Source: Endothia cerciana (taxonomy: Eukaryota > Ascomycota > Sordariomycetes > Diaporthales > Cryphonectriaceae). Taken from it: a DNA stretch of 64,000 bases. Below the pieces are notes generated by a model. The model was not told where the DNA came from, did not search any database, and saw only the letters and a list, made by a program, of their open reading frames with translations. Below, piece by piece: positions 35,334-45,906 of this stretch (positions are counted from its first letter, which is position 1; every line of letters begins with the position of its first letter). Made by a program: the position numbers and the translations under genes. The stretch is from positions 186,001 to 250,000 of the forward strand of contig JALRMH010000009.1 in the NCBI GenBank assembly GCA_026119935.1, read 5' to 3'.

Positions 35334-36917
35334 ATGGCCCCCTCAGCCAGGCCCAATGTCATCTTCATCATGGCCGATGACCATGCGTCCAAGGCCATCA
35401 GCTGCTACGGAGCGGGCATCAACCACACGCCGAACATCGACCGGCTGGCCGCGGAGGGGATGAAGTTCAACCACTGCTACGTGACCAATTCCATCTGCAC
35501 ACCCTCGCGCGCCGCCATCCTCACGGGCACGCACAACCATGTCAACGGCGTCATGACCCTCTCCTCCAAGATCAACAAGCTCATGCCGAACGTGGCCAAG
35601 CAGCTCCGGACAGGGGGCTACCAGACCGCCATGGTTGGCAAGTGGCACCTGGGCGAGGGCGTCGCACACGAGCCCAGCGGCTTCGACTACTGGAGCGTGT
35701 TGCCGGGGCAGGGTGCCTACTGGGACCCGACCTTCATCGAGCCCGACGGCGAGAAGGAGGTGGGGGGATACGTCACAGACACCATCACGGAGAAGACACT
35801 GGATTTCATCCGGTCGCGCGACAAGGACAAGCCGTTCTTCGTCATGTGCCATCACAAGGCGCCCCACCGGTCCTGGGAGTGTCACGACAGGCACAAGCAC
35901 CTGTACACCGACAAGATCAAGGTCCCCGAGACCTACAACGACGACTACAAGAACAGGGCGCGCGCCGCAAAGGCCGCGAAGATGCGTGTCGCAGAGGACA
36001 TGACCTACTTTGACCTGGGGCTGGCCCAGCCGGACGGCGGGAAGGCCGTCGGCGAGATCATCTTCTCCGCCATGGGCTTCTCCCAGCGCAAGATCCCGGC
36101 GCCCGCGGGTGACGAGCAGCTCAAGAACTTCAAGCTTGTCGACGTGGAGGACGGCACGGTGTTCACCTTCAAGACGTCCGCTGAGCTGGCCGAGTTCAAA
36201 TTCCAGCGCTATATGCAGCGGTACCTGCGGACGATCCAGTCCATAGACGACAGCGTGGGAAACCTCCTGGACTTTTTGGAGGCGGAAGGCCTTGACAAGG
36301 ACACGATTGTCATCTACACCTCCGATCAGGGGTTCTTCCTGGGCGAGCACGGCTGGTTCGACAAGCGCTTCATGTACGAGGAGTCCTTCCAGATGCCCTT
36401 CCTGATCCGATATCCGCCCGAGATCAAGGCAGGTGCGGAGTGCGACGACATCATCTGCAATGTCGACTTCGCGCCGCTGTTCCTCGACTTCGCCAACCTG
36501 AAGGTGCCGAGCTACATGCAGGGCCTCTCGTTCAGGAGCCTCCTCCGCGGGGAGACCCCGGCGGACTGGCAGCAGGTGGCATACCATCGGTACTGGATGA
36601 ACAATGACTGGACACATCACGCGAGGGCACACTACGGCGTGCGGGATCAGAGATACAAGCTCATATACTGGTATAACCAGGCGCTCGGCGTCCCGGGGGC
36701 AGAACCGCCTTCCGAGGGGGATGCGGACAGGGAATGGGAGCTGTTCGACTGCCGGGAAGACCCGCTGGAGCTGTTTAATGTGTACAATGACCCAAAGTAC
36801 CAGGATACGGTCAAGAGGATGACGGTCATGCTGGAAAGGAAGATGGCGGAGATAGGAGATGAGCCGGTCCACGAGAGCACCACCGTGCAAGCCTCTTTCA
36901 GCCTCAGCTCTGAGTAG
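35334..36917 (+). CDS. type I sulfatase (formylglycine-type)
   Basis: Single exon of about 527 residues from the ATG at 35334; the in-frame ATG at 35259 would add 25 residues. The metal-binding pair in NVIFIMADDHA comes directly after the start. The sulfatase signature ICTPSRA carries the Cys (about residue 55) that maturing enzymes convert to formylglycine. GKWHLG, the HHKAPHRSW block, YTSDQGFFLGEHGWFDKR with further metal ligands, and the C-terminal LFDCREDPLELFN complete the alkaline-phosphatase-like fold. No signal peptide is seen, so it is probably cytosolic, releasing sulfate from an ester such as choline or aryl sulfate; the substrate cannot be fixed. A CAG|GTAAGG site at 35275 could instead mark a 5'-UTR intron, which favours 35334. 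Confidence 0.92.
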   Translation: MAPSARPNVIFIMADDHASKAISCYGAGINHTPNIDRLAAEGMKFNHCYVTNSICTPSRAAILTGTHNHVNGVMTLSSKINKLMPNVAKQLRTGGYQTAMVGKWHLGEGVAHEPSGFDYWSVLPGQGAYWDPTFIEPDGEKEVGGYVTDTITEKTLDFIRSRDKDKPFFVMCHHKAPHRSWECHDRHKHLYTDKIKVPETYNDDYKNRARAAKAAKMRVAEDMTYFDLGLAQPDGGKAVGEIIFSAMGFSQRKIPAPAGDEQLKNFKLVDVEDGTVFTFKTSAELAEFKFQRYMQRYLRTIQSIDDSVGNLLDFLEAEGLDKDTIVIYTSDQGFFLGEHGWFDKRFMYEESFQMPFLIRYPPEIKAGAECDDIICNVDFAPLFLDFANLKVPSYMQGLSFRSLLRGETPADWQQVAYHRYWMNNDWTHHARAHYGVRDQRYKLIYWYNQALGVPGAEPPSEGDADREWELFDCREDPLELFNVYNDPKYQDTVKRMTVMLERKMAEIGDEPVHESTTVQASFSLSSE

Positions 36918-37547
36918 ACATAAAACTTCAGTCTGTGCTGTTATCCGCCCCTGCAGCCACTTTCGAGCGCTCACCTCCAGTATTGGAAACTAGTCCCGCC
37001 CACATTCTTGGCCGTGATGCGTGATTCCCCTTGCATATGCCTTCTTGGGAGTATCCAGATGCAGGAGCATAGTATACTGTCCCTAGCTCCGGCTTCCTTG
37101 GGTCAATTCTTCGAATGCGGACCGAGGAAACTCACTGGTAAACGCCGTATCAAGTAGGAGGCCGACATCCGGGGCTGCATATCCGAAGGTGGGGGCCCGA
37201 GTCGAGGTCCTTGCATATCGTCACTGGCCCACCCCATGACGAAGGCGGGTCCGAGGGCTTGTGAATGGTCAAAGGCTACGAGGGATCTCAAGGAGGCATC
37301 CTTGGGGTGTCAGCGACCCAGAGGAAAAGGGGGGCTGATCGGTTAGCCGCGTCAGTGGGTGCCACGCGCGAGGGTCCTGGACGTGATGTGCTTTTAGGAG
37401 CCATGACACAACAACCACCGTGAGATGCAGCCAAGAGTCGTCAGTCGGCCAGAATATGTGGCCTGGCGGCGGCGTGGTATTGTGCTCCGATAACTACATG
37501 CATATGCATTATATGACAATTGTCTGTCTGCTGACCGTTTCGATTGG
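36918..37547. other. convergent 3' spacer
   Basis: About 630 bp between the sulfatase stop and the stop of the Zn2Cys6 regulator. No coding segment or repeat is evident. Confidence 0.5.
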
Positions 37548-39815
37548 TCACGCAATCTCGGCTCCCAGTGCCGAGGGTTCCTCCCACCTCTGAAGCCACG
37601 GGAAGGAGAAGGACGGTGCCTTGGGCGGTACGCCGCCAGCGGCCGGGGCTGCTCGCTGCAGATCAGCGTCCCATCCGTCGCCCAGGTCGTCGTTGCACGG
37701 CCAGCGGAACTGCCACAGGTCCCCCTCGCCATGCGCCTGGTCGGTCGTTCTCGGGACATCGCTGGCAAATCCTGGTGCGCCGTAAGCAGCGGACGGGCTG
37801 GATGCACCTGGCGACACGGCCCACTGATTGGCGTCGCTTGCCCTGCGCTCGTCCCCTCCGTCCTCTTCATCTGTGAAATCTGCCTGTCGGAGTAGGCTGT
37901 GAATTGCTAGCCTCTGCCTGACCCTCGCCGCGGCAGAGAGTCCAGCGGCATGGTCCTTCGTCCCGTTGAGGGTCGGTCCCGGCGAGGCGAGCCTGCTTGG
38001 GGTTGTCGTGGCGCCCCTGGTCGAGAACACCGAGATCGACCTCCTCATCTCCTCCAGGATAGGCTTGACGAGCTTCGAGGTAGGGAAGAACCGCCGCAGG
38101 CTGGCCGTGCACAGCTCAGCGCGACTGAGCGCCCATTCCTCGCTCGGTCGTGACGACAGGCGACTGAATTGAGCGATAAACAACAGCACACGGACGGCAT
38201 GATATCCACAGATGGCCGTGTCGAACTCCAGTAGTTGTGCACGCTGGCTCTGCTGGTTGAGTGTGGCGAGGATGTCGACGATAGCCGTGGCATGTTGTAG
38301 ACACAACTGTTCGGCCTTGACGAGCAAAGACTGGTCCATGGCATCCAGAACTACAGCAGGCGCGGCCTCGCGGTAGCCCCGGAGGAGGATGCGGTATAGA
38401 TCGCAGTAGCACTGGTGGAAGGACAGGTGGACGAGTATCTGCCGGGAGAGCCATGGCGTCCCGACAAGATGGGAGATGCGCCCCACCGTGAGCGTAAGAC
38501 CGCCGGGCAGGTCGTTTCCGACACGCTCGAGGTGCTGTTCAAAGTCGCGCATGAGTGATGCCATCTGGGGGAAAGGCGCGTCGTATACGGAGAGTGACCG
38601 ATTGAGCTTGACGACATCCCGTCGGAGCATCTCGATTCTGACGCAGAGGTTATACGCCCCGTGATCAGAAGACCCGAGGTCCCTCCCTGCTCCGGTCCCA
38701 ATTTCCCCGGAACCGCTGAAATGCTCCTCGGAGCACGGCAGTTCAAGGTAGATGCTGTCGACAGGGCAGAGCTCGAACTCGGGCAGGCCCATGCAGAAGT
38801 ACCGCTCGACCAGCTTCAGACTCCACATCAGCCGTCGCCTCGTTTCCTGCGTGATCCTGGCCCCGTTCTTCTGCGGTGTCGTGCGCTCGTAGTTGAGTCT
38901 CATGGCTGCTGCGGCCCTCGCTGCAATTGAAGAGAGCATGAATGCCCGTTGGAACGCGCCGTTTTCCAGACGATAGAGGACGACGAGAAGTAGGGCCTGC
39001 AGGCGGGCGATAGTAGGCGACTCGAGGTTTTTCCATATCAGATCTTCCGTCCGCTCAATCCACCTCGATTCGACATCGCGCCGGCTTTGTGGCGGGCCCT
39101 TGTGGTGACTGGCAACAGCGGAGATGGCGTATGCGAGGCATGTGTCCAAGGTGCCCTCGCTGCGTTGGCTGATTGTGGTCGCCGGGTGTAAGAATGCGTA
39201 TGATGGTAGGGGATATACATGGTTGAAGTAGAATTCCACAAGGATCTGAATATCAGGTGGTAGAAGGACAACACCGGCCCCGGGTTGTGAGACTGCGGGC
39301 GGCTCCGAGCTGGTGGTCCCAGGCGACGTTGGCGATGTTGCTGACGTATCGTCCGCGCCTGAGATCTCATCGATCTGGATAGAGAATGTCGCCTCGGTTG
39401 GTGTGCCCGCAGCGCTGCCCGATGCGACTCGGCTGCCTCGTCTCCTATCGGTCCCGTAAACGCAAGAGACGCCTTTCTTCTTGCATGCCAGACAGGGCGC
39501 GCCTCCGGAACAACGGACTTTCTGTTGCCTACAGTGAGCACATGCCTTGCTCGTCCTCCTCCGCTCCACCACCCTCCCGGATTCCAGTGTCGGACTTGGT
39601 AGGGCACTGGTGCTGTCCCCGTAGGCGTATATCGTCGTCGGCGTGGTCGGGCCTGCGGCGACAAAAGAGCAGTCGAACTTGAGCCTCTCACAGTCTCCAC
39701 AGCCTTTTTCGCCGTGCTTTCCGTCGCACCGGACTTTTCGGAATCTACACTGCTTGCAGGTTTCCTTTGGTGGTTGTCCGGACGCGCTGAAGGTCGACAC
39801 GAACTGCTCCATCAT
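37548..39815 (-). CDS. transcription factor with two Zn2Cys6 clusters
   Basis: Single exon, about 755 residues from the Met-Met at 39815. Cluster one: Cys at 20, 23, 30, 39, 42, 49 (spacing 2-6-8-2-6) around CKQCRFRKVRC. Cluster two: Cys at 92, 95, 102, 108, 111, 118 (spacing 2-6-5-2-6) around CAHCRQQKVRC. A Ser/Thr/Pro-rich linker leads to the fungal transcription-factor middle homology region (about residues 200-560), with IQILVEFYFNHVYPLPSYAF and RLMWSLKLVERYFCMGLP. It is presumed to be a nuclear regulator. Most fungal members have one cluster, so two in tandem is unusual. The frame stays open upstream to an ATG at 40082, but that part looks like leader sequence. Neighbours do not name its targets. 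Confidence 0.9.
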   Translation of the reverse strand: MMEQFVSTFSASGQPPKETCKQCRFRKVRCDGKHGEKGCGDCERLKFDCSFVAAGPTTPTTIYAYGDSTSALPSPTLESGRVVERRRTSKACAHCRQQKVRCSGGAPCLACKKKGVSCVYGTDRRRGSRVASGSAAGTPTEATFSIQIDEISGADDTSATSPTSPGTTSSEPPAVSQPGAGVVLLPPDIQILVEFYFNHVYPLPSYAFLHPATTISQRSEGTLDTCLAYAISAVASHHKGPPQSRRDVESRWIERTEDLIWKNLESPTIARLQALLLVVLYRLENGAFQRAFMLSSIAARAAAAMRLNYERTTPQKNGARITQETRRRLMWSLKLVERYFCMGLPEFELCPVDSIYLELPCSEEHFSGSGEIGTGAGRDLGSSDHGAYNLCVRIEMLRRDVVKLNRSLSVYDAPFPQMASLMRDFEQHLERVGNDLPGGLTLTVGRISHLVGTPWLSRQILVHLSFHQCYCDLYRILLRGYREAAPAVVLDAMDQSLLVKAEQLCLQHATAIVDILATLNQQSQRAQLLEFDTAICGYHAVRVLLFIAQFSRLSSRPSEEWALSRAELCTASLRRFFPTSKLVKPILEEMRRSISVFSTRGATTTPSRLASPGPTLNGTKDHAAGLSAAARVRQRLAIHSLLRQADFTDEEDGGDERRASDANQWAVSPGASSPSAAYGAPGFASDVPRTTDQAHGEGDLWQFRWPCNDDLGDGWDADLQRAAPAAGGVPPKAPSFSFPWLQRWEEPSALGAEIA

Positions 39816-41956
39816 AAGAGACGGCGCGATGATTCCATCCCGGGTGTCGGGGTCGATTCCATGGGGTTTCGGGCAGTCATTCGAGCACGCGAGAACACGA
39901 ACGGAAATGAGGCTGAAAGGCCTCGAGACCCGCTTGAGAAGGTAAAATGAGCCGAGGGTCGAAATAAAGTTGCAAAGACACCGTATTCTGCATATCTCCG
40001 CCGACAGTCGACTGCCTTCTTCCCCTATTGAGGCTGGTGGACTAAGTGGGACCCCCGCAGTTGGCGCATGATACCATCTCAAGCAATAATTGCGAATTTG
40101 ACGCCTCCGATCCTACTAATGAAACATATTCCATATAGAGCGGATTGCAGGTCTGATGTACTCATGACACAGTCCAACGTTGTCCTTCATTAACACCCTC
40201 GCCGCCCTCCACCTTGTCAATTATCTATCCTCTCTTCTTGGCCTCGAAGCACAATACATGCTGGGAGCCTCCAGCCTGAAATTGACCTCGGAGAACTACT
40301 CCGTGCACTGCCAAAACCAGACCGGCCACCGACGTGCTTATCATGTACACTTCTGGTTGCAATCAAGAGCGTGGGCAGCGGCATTATCCCAGAAAGGAGG
40401 GAGGAAGGACCACCAATCAAGCCGCTCGCATCAGCTGTTGTGACAATGATGTGCTGTGACGATGTTCTGACGCCTGGGCAGATGCGAGGGCACATATTGC
40501 CAACGGACCTCGTTTGATTCGGAAAACTCCGGCTGATATGCGTCAAGGCAGTTTTATTGAACTACAGAGGTAACCCCCGGTTTCTCTCTCATAGCCTTCC
40601 TGAGGTTTGATATCTGACCTTCGGCGGCTTCATACATTCTCACACAAGACGACATGAGTTTGTGATATCGTGAAGGGGTCGAGTCCTGTGTACCTCGCAG
40701 AATCAGAATAAACTTCAGCGGGTCTTCTCTCGCATGCTAGGAATTTTGTGCGGAAATGAAGAGCAGACACAATCGACTCATGAATTACTTTCCTATTCAG
40801 GCGAGTGATCCGGTGGCCGTAGCCGAGGAATCGCCCGCCCCTAGGGCGCTGGTCAAATGCATCTATTCCAGGACTGCAGAGAAGACTGCTGATCTAGTAG
40901 AAGAGAGAAGTTCGAGGTGGTAGCATCCAAATTCGCCACCATTACTTATGTGATTCCATACGTCAAAGCTGAACTTCGTTCCTCCATCCCATGCCTTCAT
41001 TTTACCTCACTTATCACCCACCGGTTTTTCTTCCTCTTGCCGCGGTCATCTCCCGCTACAGCAGTGGCGCCAGCTGTTGATACAACCGTGTTGAGAACAC
41101 ATACATACGGAACGGCCTGCGGAATAGAAACGCATGGGGCGGCCGCTCATTCCCCAAGACGTCTTTCTTTGTCGTCATGTGCCCTGTGAACTGACTAAAG
41201 GTATCTTGCACAGACTGTTCAGTCATGGGACCCGGCATTCTGAAGATAGCACGCCCTTCAGCCGGGGGCCCAGCACGGCGGGCATGCTGACATTGCACAT
41301 GACAGGCGTCCTCTCCGTCCGGAAACCTTTCTACAGGCATCCCACGGCGTTTAGGATGCTACTGTTTATCAAGGAAGGAGGTGGCAGCTCAGCTGATCCG
41401 GCCACCTCTGCCTACACTGATGCATCCTCCCAGACTGAGACACGGAGTATGCACATCGAGATCAACACCTGCCAGCTTGAGATATGAGTCCGGACTTCCC
41501 CATCTCCGTCATCTCACAGGATCCAGCTGGGCCTTGTTTCCCCCCCTTTTCTGTTTTTGCTCGGTGTTTTAGAAGCTTGCGCGTTCACAAGTCCCTGGTT
41601 TCAGGAGCGGTTCAGCAGTACCATTGCCCGCAAAATGGCTCACGGGGAGGATCGGCAGCGTAAAAATCACCATATCAAGTGTCTTCATCAGACTCTTAAC
41701 CTTCCCTCTTGTCGAAGATAGTACTTGTGAAGATGCGCTTTGGGCGTGTCGCGAGGCATGATGCAACGCCCCACCAGGATGTCCCCGATTTGGTTATCGA
41801 GTCTGATGTAGTGGACTCAAAATTTTCTCACTGTAGACAGTCACAACACCGAATACCACCACCTCAGGCAAACATCAACCCTGAGGTACGTTTTACGGCG
41901 CTGACAGGGCGTCTTTCGAACCCCCCCGGAGACTATCGTACCGATGGACAGCTATC
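39816..41956. other. intergenic, nothing recognised
   Basis: About 2.1 kb holding the promoter of the regulator gene. Open stretches at 40180-40443 and 41134-41487 (plus) are free of recognisable domains. The last part runs into the methyltransferase remnant. Confidence 0.4.
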
Positions 41957-42218
41957 ATGCCCCCCAGCTTCGACGAGCAGGCATACTGGCACCAGCGATT
42001 CGAGACCGAGACGTCCTTCGAATGGCTGGTTCCATCCGAGGTCTTCGTGTCCATCCTGGAGCCGTACCTCGCGGCAGCACGAGAGCCACCCAGGATCTTA
42101 CAGATCGGCTTCGGCACAAGTGATCTGCAGAACCACCTCCGGGCCCACGGTCAAGGACACGGGTCCAGACATCTACTACCACTGCTACCTGATGCGAGCG
42201 AACCACGAAGAACCATGA
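41957..42218 (+). pseudogene. internally deleted class I methyltransferase
   Basis: The ATG at 41957 begins a typical small fungal methyltransferase: DEQAYWHQRFETETSFEWL, then the AdoMet-binding strand RILQIGFGTSDLQNHLR. The expected roughly 130-150 residues of the catalytic core are absent. One base out of frame the sequence continues with VKDTGPDIYYHCYLMRA and a stop at 42216-42218, which looks like the last strand of the same family. Start and end are preserved and the centre is gone, so the gene is dead. The full-length relative would be about 220-240 residues. Family assignment rests on remembered motifs. Confidence 0.65.
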
Positions 42219-43327
42219 GGCGGGCATCTCTCTTCGAATGTAGACCGTCGGTACGCGACAAGTCAACGCCGAGACCCATCTGTTCTGGGTCACCGCTTGT
42301 CAATCATCACATTGGTCTTACATGATGGTATATGCGGCTTACCTCATCGTGTATGCGTCTTATTCCCCAGGTCTCCCGCTCTGGAACCCCCGGAAAAGAT
42401 GAGGAGCCCAGAGATGGCAACGGATTCATGACGGCACGGAAGGACCATGCCAGCATTCAAGCAGTTGGATTGAAGGATAAAATAGGAACATGTCTTCAAT
42501 CCCTAAAACAGCTGAAAACGCAATGCATTTTCATGCGACCTTTCTCTGCAGGTGGGGGTTAATTCAGTTGGGTGGTGGGGGGGGGGGGGGACGCTTGGGG
42601 GGTTTCCAACCGATGCAGGGAGATAGATACGGTCGCGTTGAAATTTACTTGTCTTCTCTCCTCCTTCATAGGTACTGGGTCCCCCCCATAGGCGCTGGAG
42701 CAGCCAGAAGGCTGCAGTATGGTTGAGACGTCTCAGCATGGTAGCGCTCCCTCGGCCGGAGGAGCCCCCACTGTCCGATTGGCAGAGAATCGTTCGTTAC
42801 GGCTGCATTAGAGGCACAGCCCCCAGCCTGGTCATGTATATGGCCTCAGCCCATTCTCGCGGCCAAACAACACAGTGACTGCCCCACGCTCTCTGCGAAT
42901 GAAAACCCCGTGCCGCTGACTAAAGCCGCTCGACACTGGACAGCAGTCGGCCACCGCTAGGCGGGCTGAGCTTATCCCCCAGCGGCAACGCTGCATCTTG
43001 TCTCCGGGCCAGACGCAGCTGAAGGCTCGCTGGACATGGGGTGTGAGACGCCAGGCTGCCCGGCTGGCCTCTGGTCTTGACCACCATAGGCAGTCAGTGG
43101 CGCAGTGATGCCTAGATCCGCGTCCATACTCCGGTTTCCAGCCTGCCATATAATACCCCTTGGTGCTGCAATTCCTTGGCATCGGAGGGAAGAAGACGAT
43201 CAGGTGATAGCTGCGCTGCGAATACTGGTGCCGGCCATCAATACTCCGTAACACCCTCACAATCTGCTGGACAGAACACATCGACTTCTTGACGGGCAAA
43301 GTATTAGTGTCTAATTAACCCTTGATC
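42219..43327. other. intergenic, nothing recognised
   Basis: About 1.1 kb. A 14-G tract lies at 42577-42590. A minus-strand open stretch at 42832-43299 is Arg/Cys-rich with no family signal and is probably chance. Confidence 0.45.
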
Positions 43328-44547
43328 ATGCGGTACACACACCTCTTCCACAGCCCGCCGTCGCCTTCTGATGCAGGTCTCATCAAGGCGAAGGCTGGGC
43401 CCTTGAGTGTGCAGAAGCCTCGCCTCCCAACCTCTCGTCACCACCACATCCGCAAGGCGTCCATCTCGACCGGGGCAAGCTCCGTATCCTCAGTTGAGCG
43501 CCGAGCAGCACAGGAGAAGGGGAACCGACCCGCGCCGCCTGTCCAGGAAGCCACTATCGAGTCAGACGCCGAGGTCGACGTCAAACCGGAGGCCAAGAAG
43601 CATGCACTGCCTAAGCTCAAGGCGTGGGAGTCGTACCTGCACTGGCTCTGCCTCACCGAGGAACCGGGCACGCTATGGACATCAGCCCTATGCGCAGCCT
43701 TCCAGGAGTGCCTGGCGACCGACACATCCTACCCGGTCAAGGCGTCCGAGTGCGCATCTCGCATCGACGACGTCTACTGGAGCTTTTATCTCCCCCTTGA
43801 CCCCCTCTTGTCACATATGGAGGACCGCATCTTGTCTGGGTACCTCCTGCACGTGTGGACAATGTTCATCGAGCTGGGGAAGAGGATCCCCTACAATGAC
43901 GAAGGGCAGGACAGATTGGTCGAGTTGCTCAGGGAGCTCGTCCACCTCCCTCCGATGGAAGTCAGGACTTGGGAAGTGAGTGCTACCGAGTGCGTATTAT
44001 GGCAATTCCGACAGAGACTGACTTGAGGACAGGGTAACGATGCACCCTGGTCGGACCTGCCGACCCTTGACGACGCTCTTGTGGGCGCTTGGGATGATCT
44101 TTGTAAGTCAACCCACATCATTATGCAGGCGTACCCAGGTTGAAATAGCCAAGTCTTCTTGTTCTGAAGTTAATTATGATCGCAGATGATTCAGAGAACC
44201 AGGCTTCTAACCCCGAGGGCTCCTGGGTGAACTATTTCGCCTTTCTCGGCCGCCTGGTGGCAGCAGAGGTGACCCCGGACTGGTGGGAGATCCCCGCCAC
44301 CACGCTCAAAGAAATCCTCGCCGAGGAGAACGACCCCAGCCACTTGACCAGGTCTAAGAAGATGGCCGTGGCCGAGTTCATGAATCAGGCGGGCGGCTCG
44401 TTCTTCGAGTGGTGTATCGACTCGGGGATTTTGGATGTCAACAAGAACATGAACGTTATTGTGCCACTAACGGAGACCCCCATCAGGCTGGACTGGTTCG
44501 AGCACCGCAGGCCGAACGCGAAGGAGGCCAAGGACTCTAGCCTGTGA
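43328..44547 (+). CDS. DUF3632 family protein
   Basis: Three exons (43328-43975, 44033-44102 and 44186-44547) joined over introns of 57 and 83 bp with GTGAGT and GTAAGT donors; about 359 residues. The first 85 residues are basic and Ser/Pro-rich. The rest is an all-helical domain with marks of DUF3632: QDRLVELLRELVHLPP, then APWSDLPTLDDALVGAWDD across the second exon, then NYFAFLGRLVA and a long helical C-terminus. The family is widespread in filamentous ascomycetes and has no known function; no signal peptide or membrane helix suggests a cytosolic or nuclear place. It ends 196 bp from the stop of the acyltransferase-like gene, tail-to-tail. Confidence 0.8.
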
Positions 44548-44743
44548 TGCAGACGTAATCTTGCGCCTCAAGTCTCGGTTGTTGCCCCGGATTGACCGCC
44601 GGGCGGCAGGGCAGTGCGTCGCGCAGGTGCGCCACAGCCTGCTGGTTGTAGATATCACGTCAAAAGTATATAATAATAGAGCCAAATACGCCGGGTCCCT
44701 TGACGGGAATCCACTTCATTATCAAGCAAGCATATCTACAGCC

Positions 44744-45906
44744 TTATAGAACCAACCGGATCTCTTCACCGTCTTCGGTAGGGCGGCCAAACTTGACCAG
44801 CGCCTCCCTCTTTCCAAGATTCATAACGATGGTGAATAACGTCTGGAAACCGCTTTCACCCTCCTGTCTCCTGTTGATGGAGCAAGGACGGCCTTCTTCA
44901 TCCTTCAGCATCCCTGCGAGCTCTTCCAAACCCGCCTTCGACGAGAGCGTGGCGTCCGCCAAGGTCTTGATACGGGCCAAGCGCTTCTGCGAATCGTCCA
45001 GCCAGGGTGGCTCGTCCACGCCGGTATGCTCGAGTATCAAGTGGTTCGTGTGGAAGACTCTCTTCCCCGGGTCCATGCAGAGTTCTTTGATCCCCAGTGG
45101 CGTGCACTCCAATCCGACCGGACCAGAGTCGTCGCCGACAAGGATGTGGGCACTACCGGCGATCCCGGCGGACTGGAGTCTATCGACTGCGTCTTGTCTT
45201 GAAGCAGACTCTAGGACGGTCCGCAGGGCGAAATGCACGGGCAGTTTCGTAGGGTCCACACCGCGTGCGCGGATAGCATTCAGACAACAGCCGACACCGC
45301 TCGCGTTGAGGCCGATCTTGCCGATGATGCCCGCCTCCGTCACCATGGACAGGCTCGGGATGCCGGGCCCGGGCTGGGAGATGTGGCAAACGATCAAGTT
45401 AGGCCCCTGTTCCCTCTGCCAGTCCCAGTTCTGCGCGATGAACGACTGTTCCGAGCTGTCGACCCAGCCGAGGCTGGTACATCCATCACTCGGGATGCCG
45501 GCGTGGTTAGGGCTTTGAGGATCGGTGAAGAGCCCGAACATAATCTCCGTCCGCACGTTTAGGGCAAGGATGTCGAGGAATCTGAGATTGGCACCCTCGG
45601 CGAGTCCCTCGATCTCTTCTAGATACCGGCTGCATGTCTTCTTCAGCGGCTCGACGTATTTGCTGGCCTCGGATGTTACTTGCTCCCAGCCCATGGAGCA
45701 CCTCCCCTCAAACAGTTTACCGTAGAATGATATGGAGCCATGGACTCTGTCCTTGGCTGCATGGCCGTGGGTATGCCCTATCTTTTCACTTTGTGGTCAA
45801 TTTCACATAGGCTCCAGGGTGCAGGCAACACGCGAAGTAGTCTCGCTGTCCGCATACTTACTTCGAAAGCGCTGCCAGAGCAATGGATTTCTAACATACT
45901 GGGCAT
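44744..45906 (-). CDS. acyl-CoA:6-aminopenicillanic-acid acyltransferase-like Ntn hydrolase
   Basis: Two exons (45906-45862 and 45781-44744) join over an 80-bp GTAAGT...AAG intron; about 360 residues, close to the 357 of penicillin acyltransferase. The join rebuilds EIHCSGSAFE-IGHTHGHAAK, the family start. EEIEGLAEGANLRFLDILALN and RTEI follow. The autocatalytic site is SDGCTSLGW with the nucleophile Cys near residue 116, where the proenzyme would split into two subunits; FIAQNWDW and GLECTPLG are further family blocks. Such enzymes hydrolyse or exchange amide side chains. In penicillin producers penDE does this in peroxisomes, but non-producers carry relatives (AatB/IAL-like) of unknown substrate. 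The C-terminus here (RLVL) is not a clear PTS1 signal. No NRPS or true isopenicillin N synthase is nearby. Confidence 0.88.

Noticed and set aside
35343..36974. 543-codon open frame antisense to the sulfatase
   Set aside because: It mirrors the GC-rich third-position pattern of the sulfatase gene, has Val/Leu/Arg-heavy composition and no domain; the sense frame carries the full sulfatase signature.
27276..45906. A penicillin-type gene cluster (IPNS-like plus acyltransferase-like genes)
   Set aside because: The oxygenase has the generic 2-oxoglutarate RxS motif, the genes are 16 kb apart with unrelated genes between, and no ACV synthetase is present.
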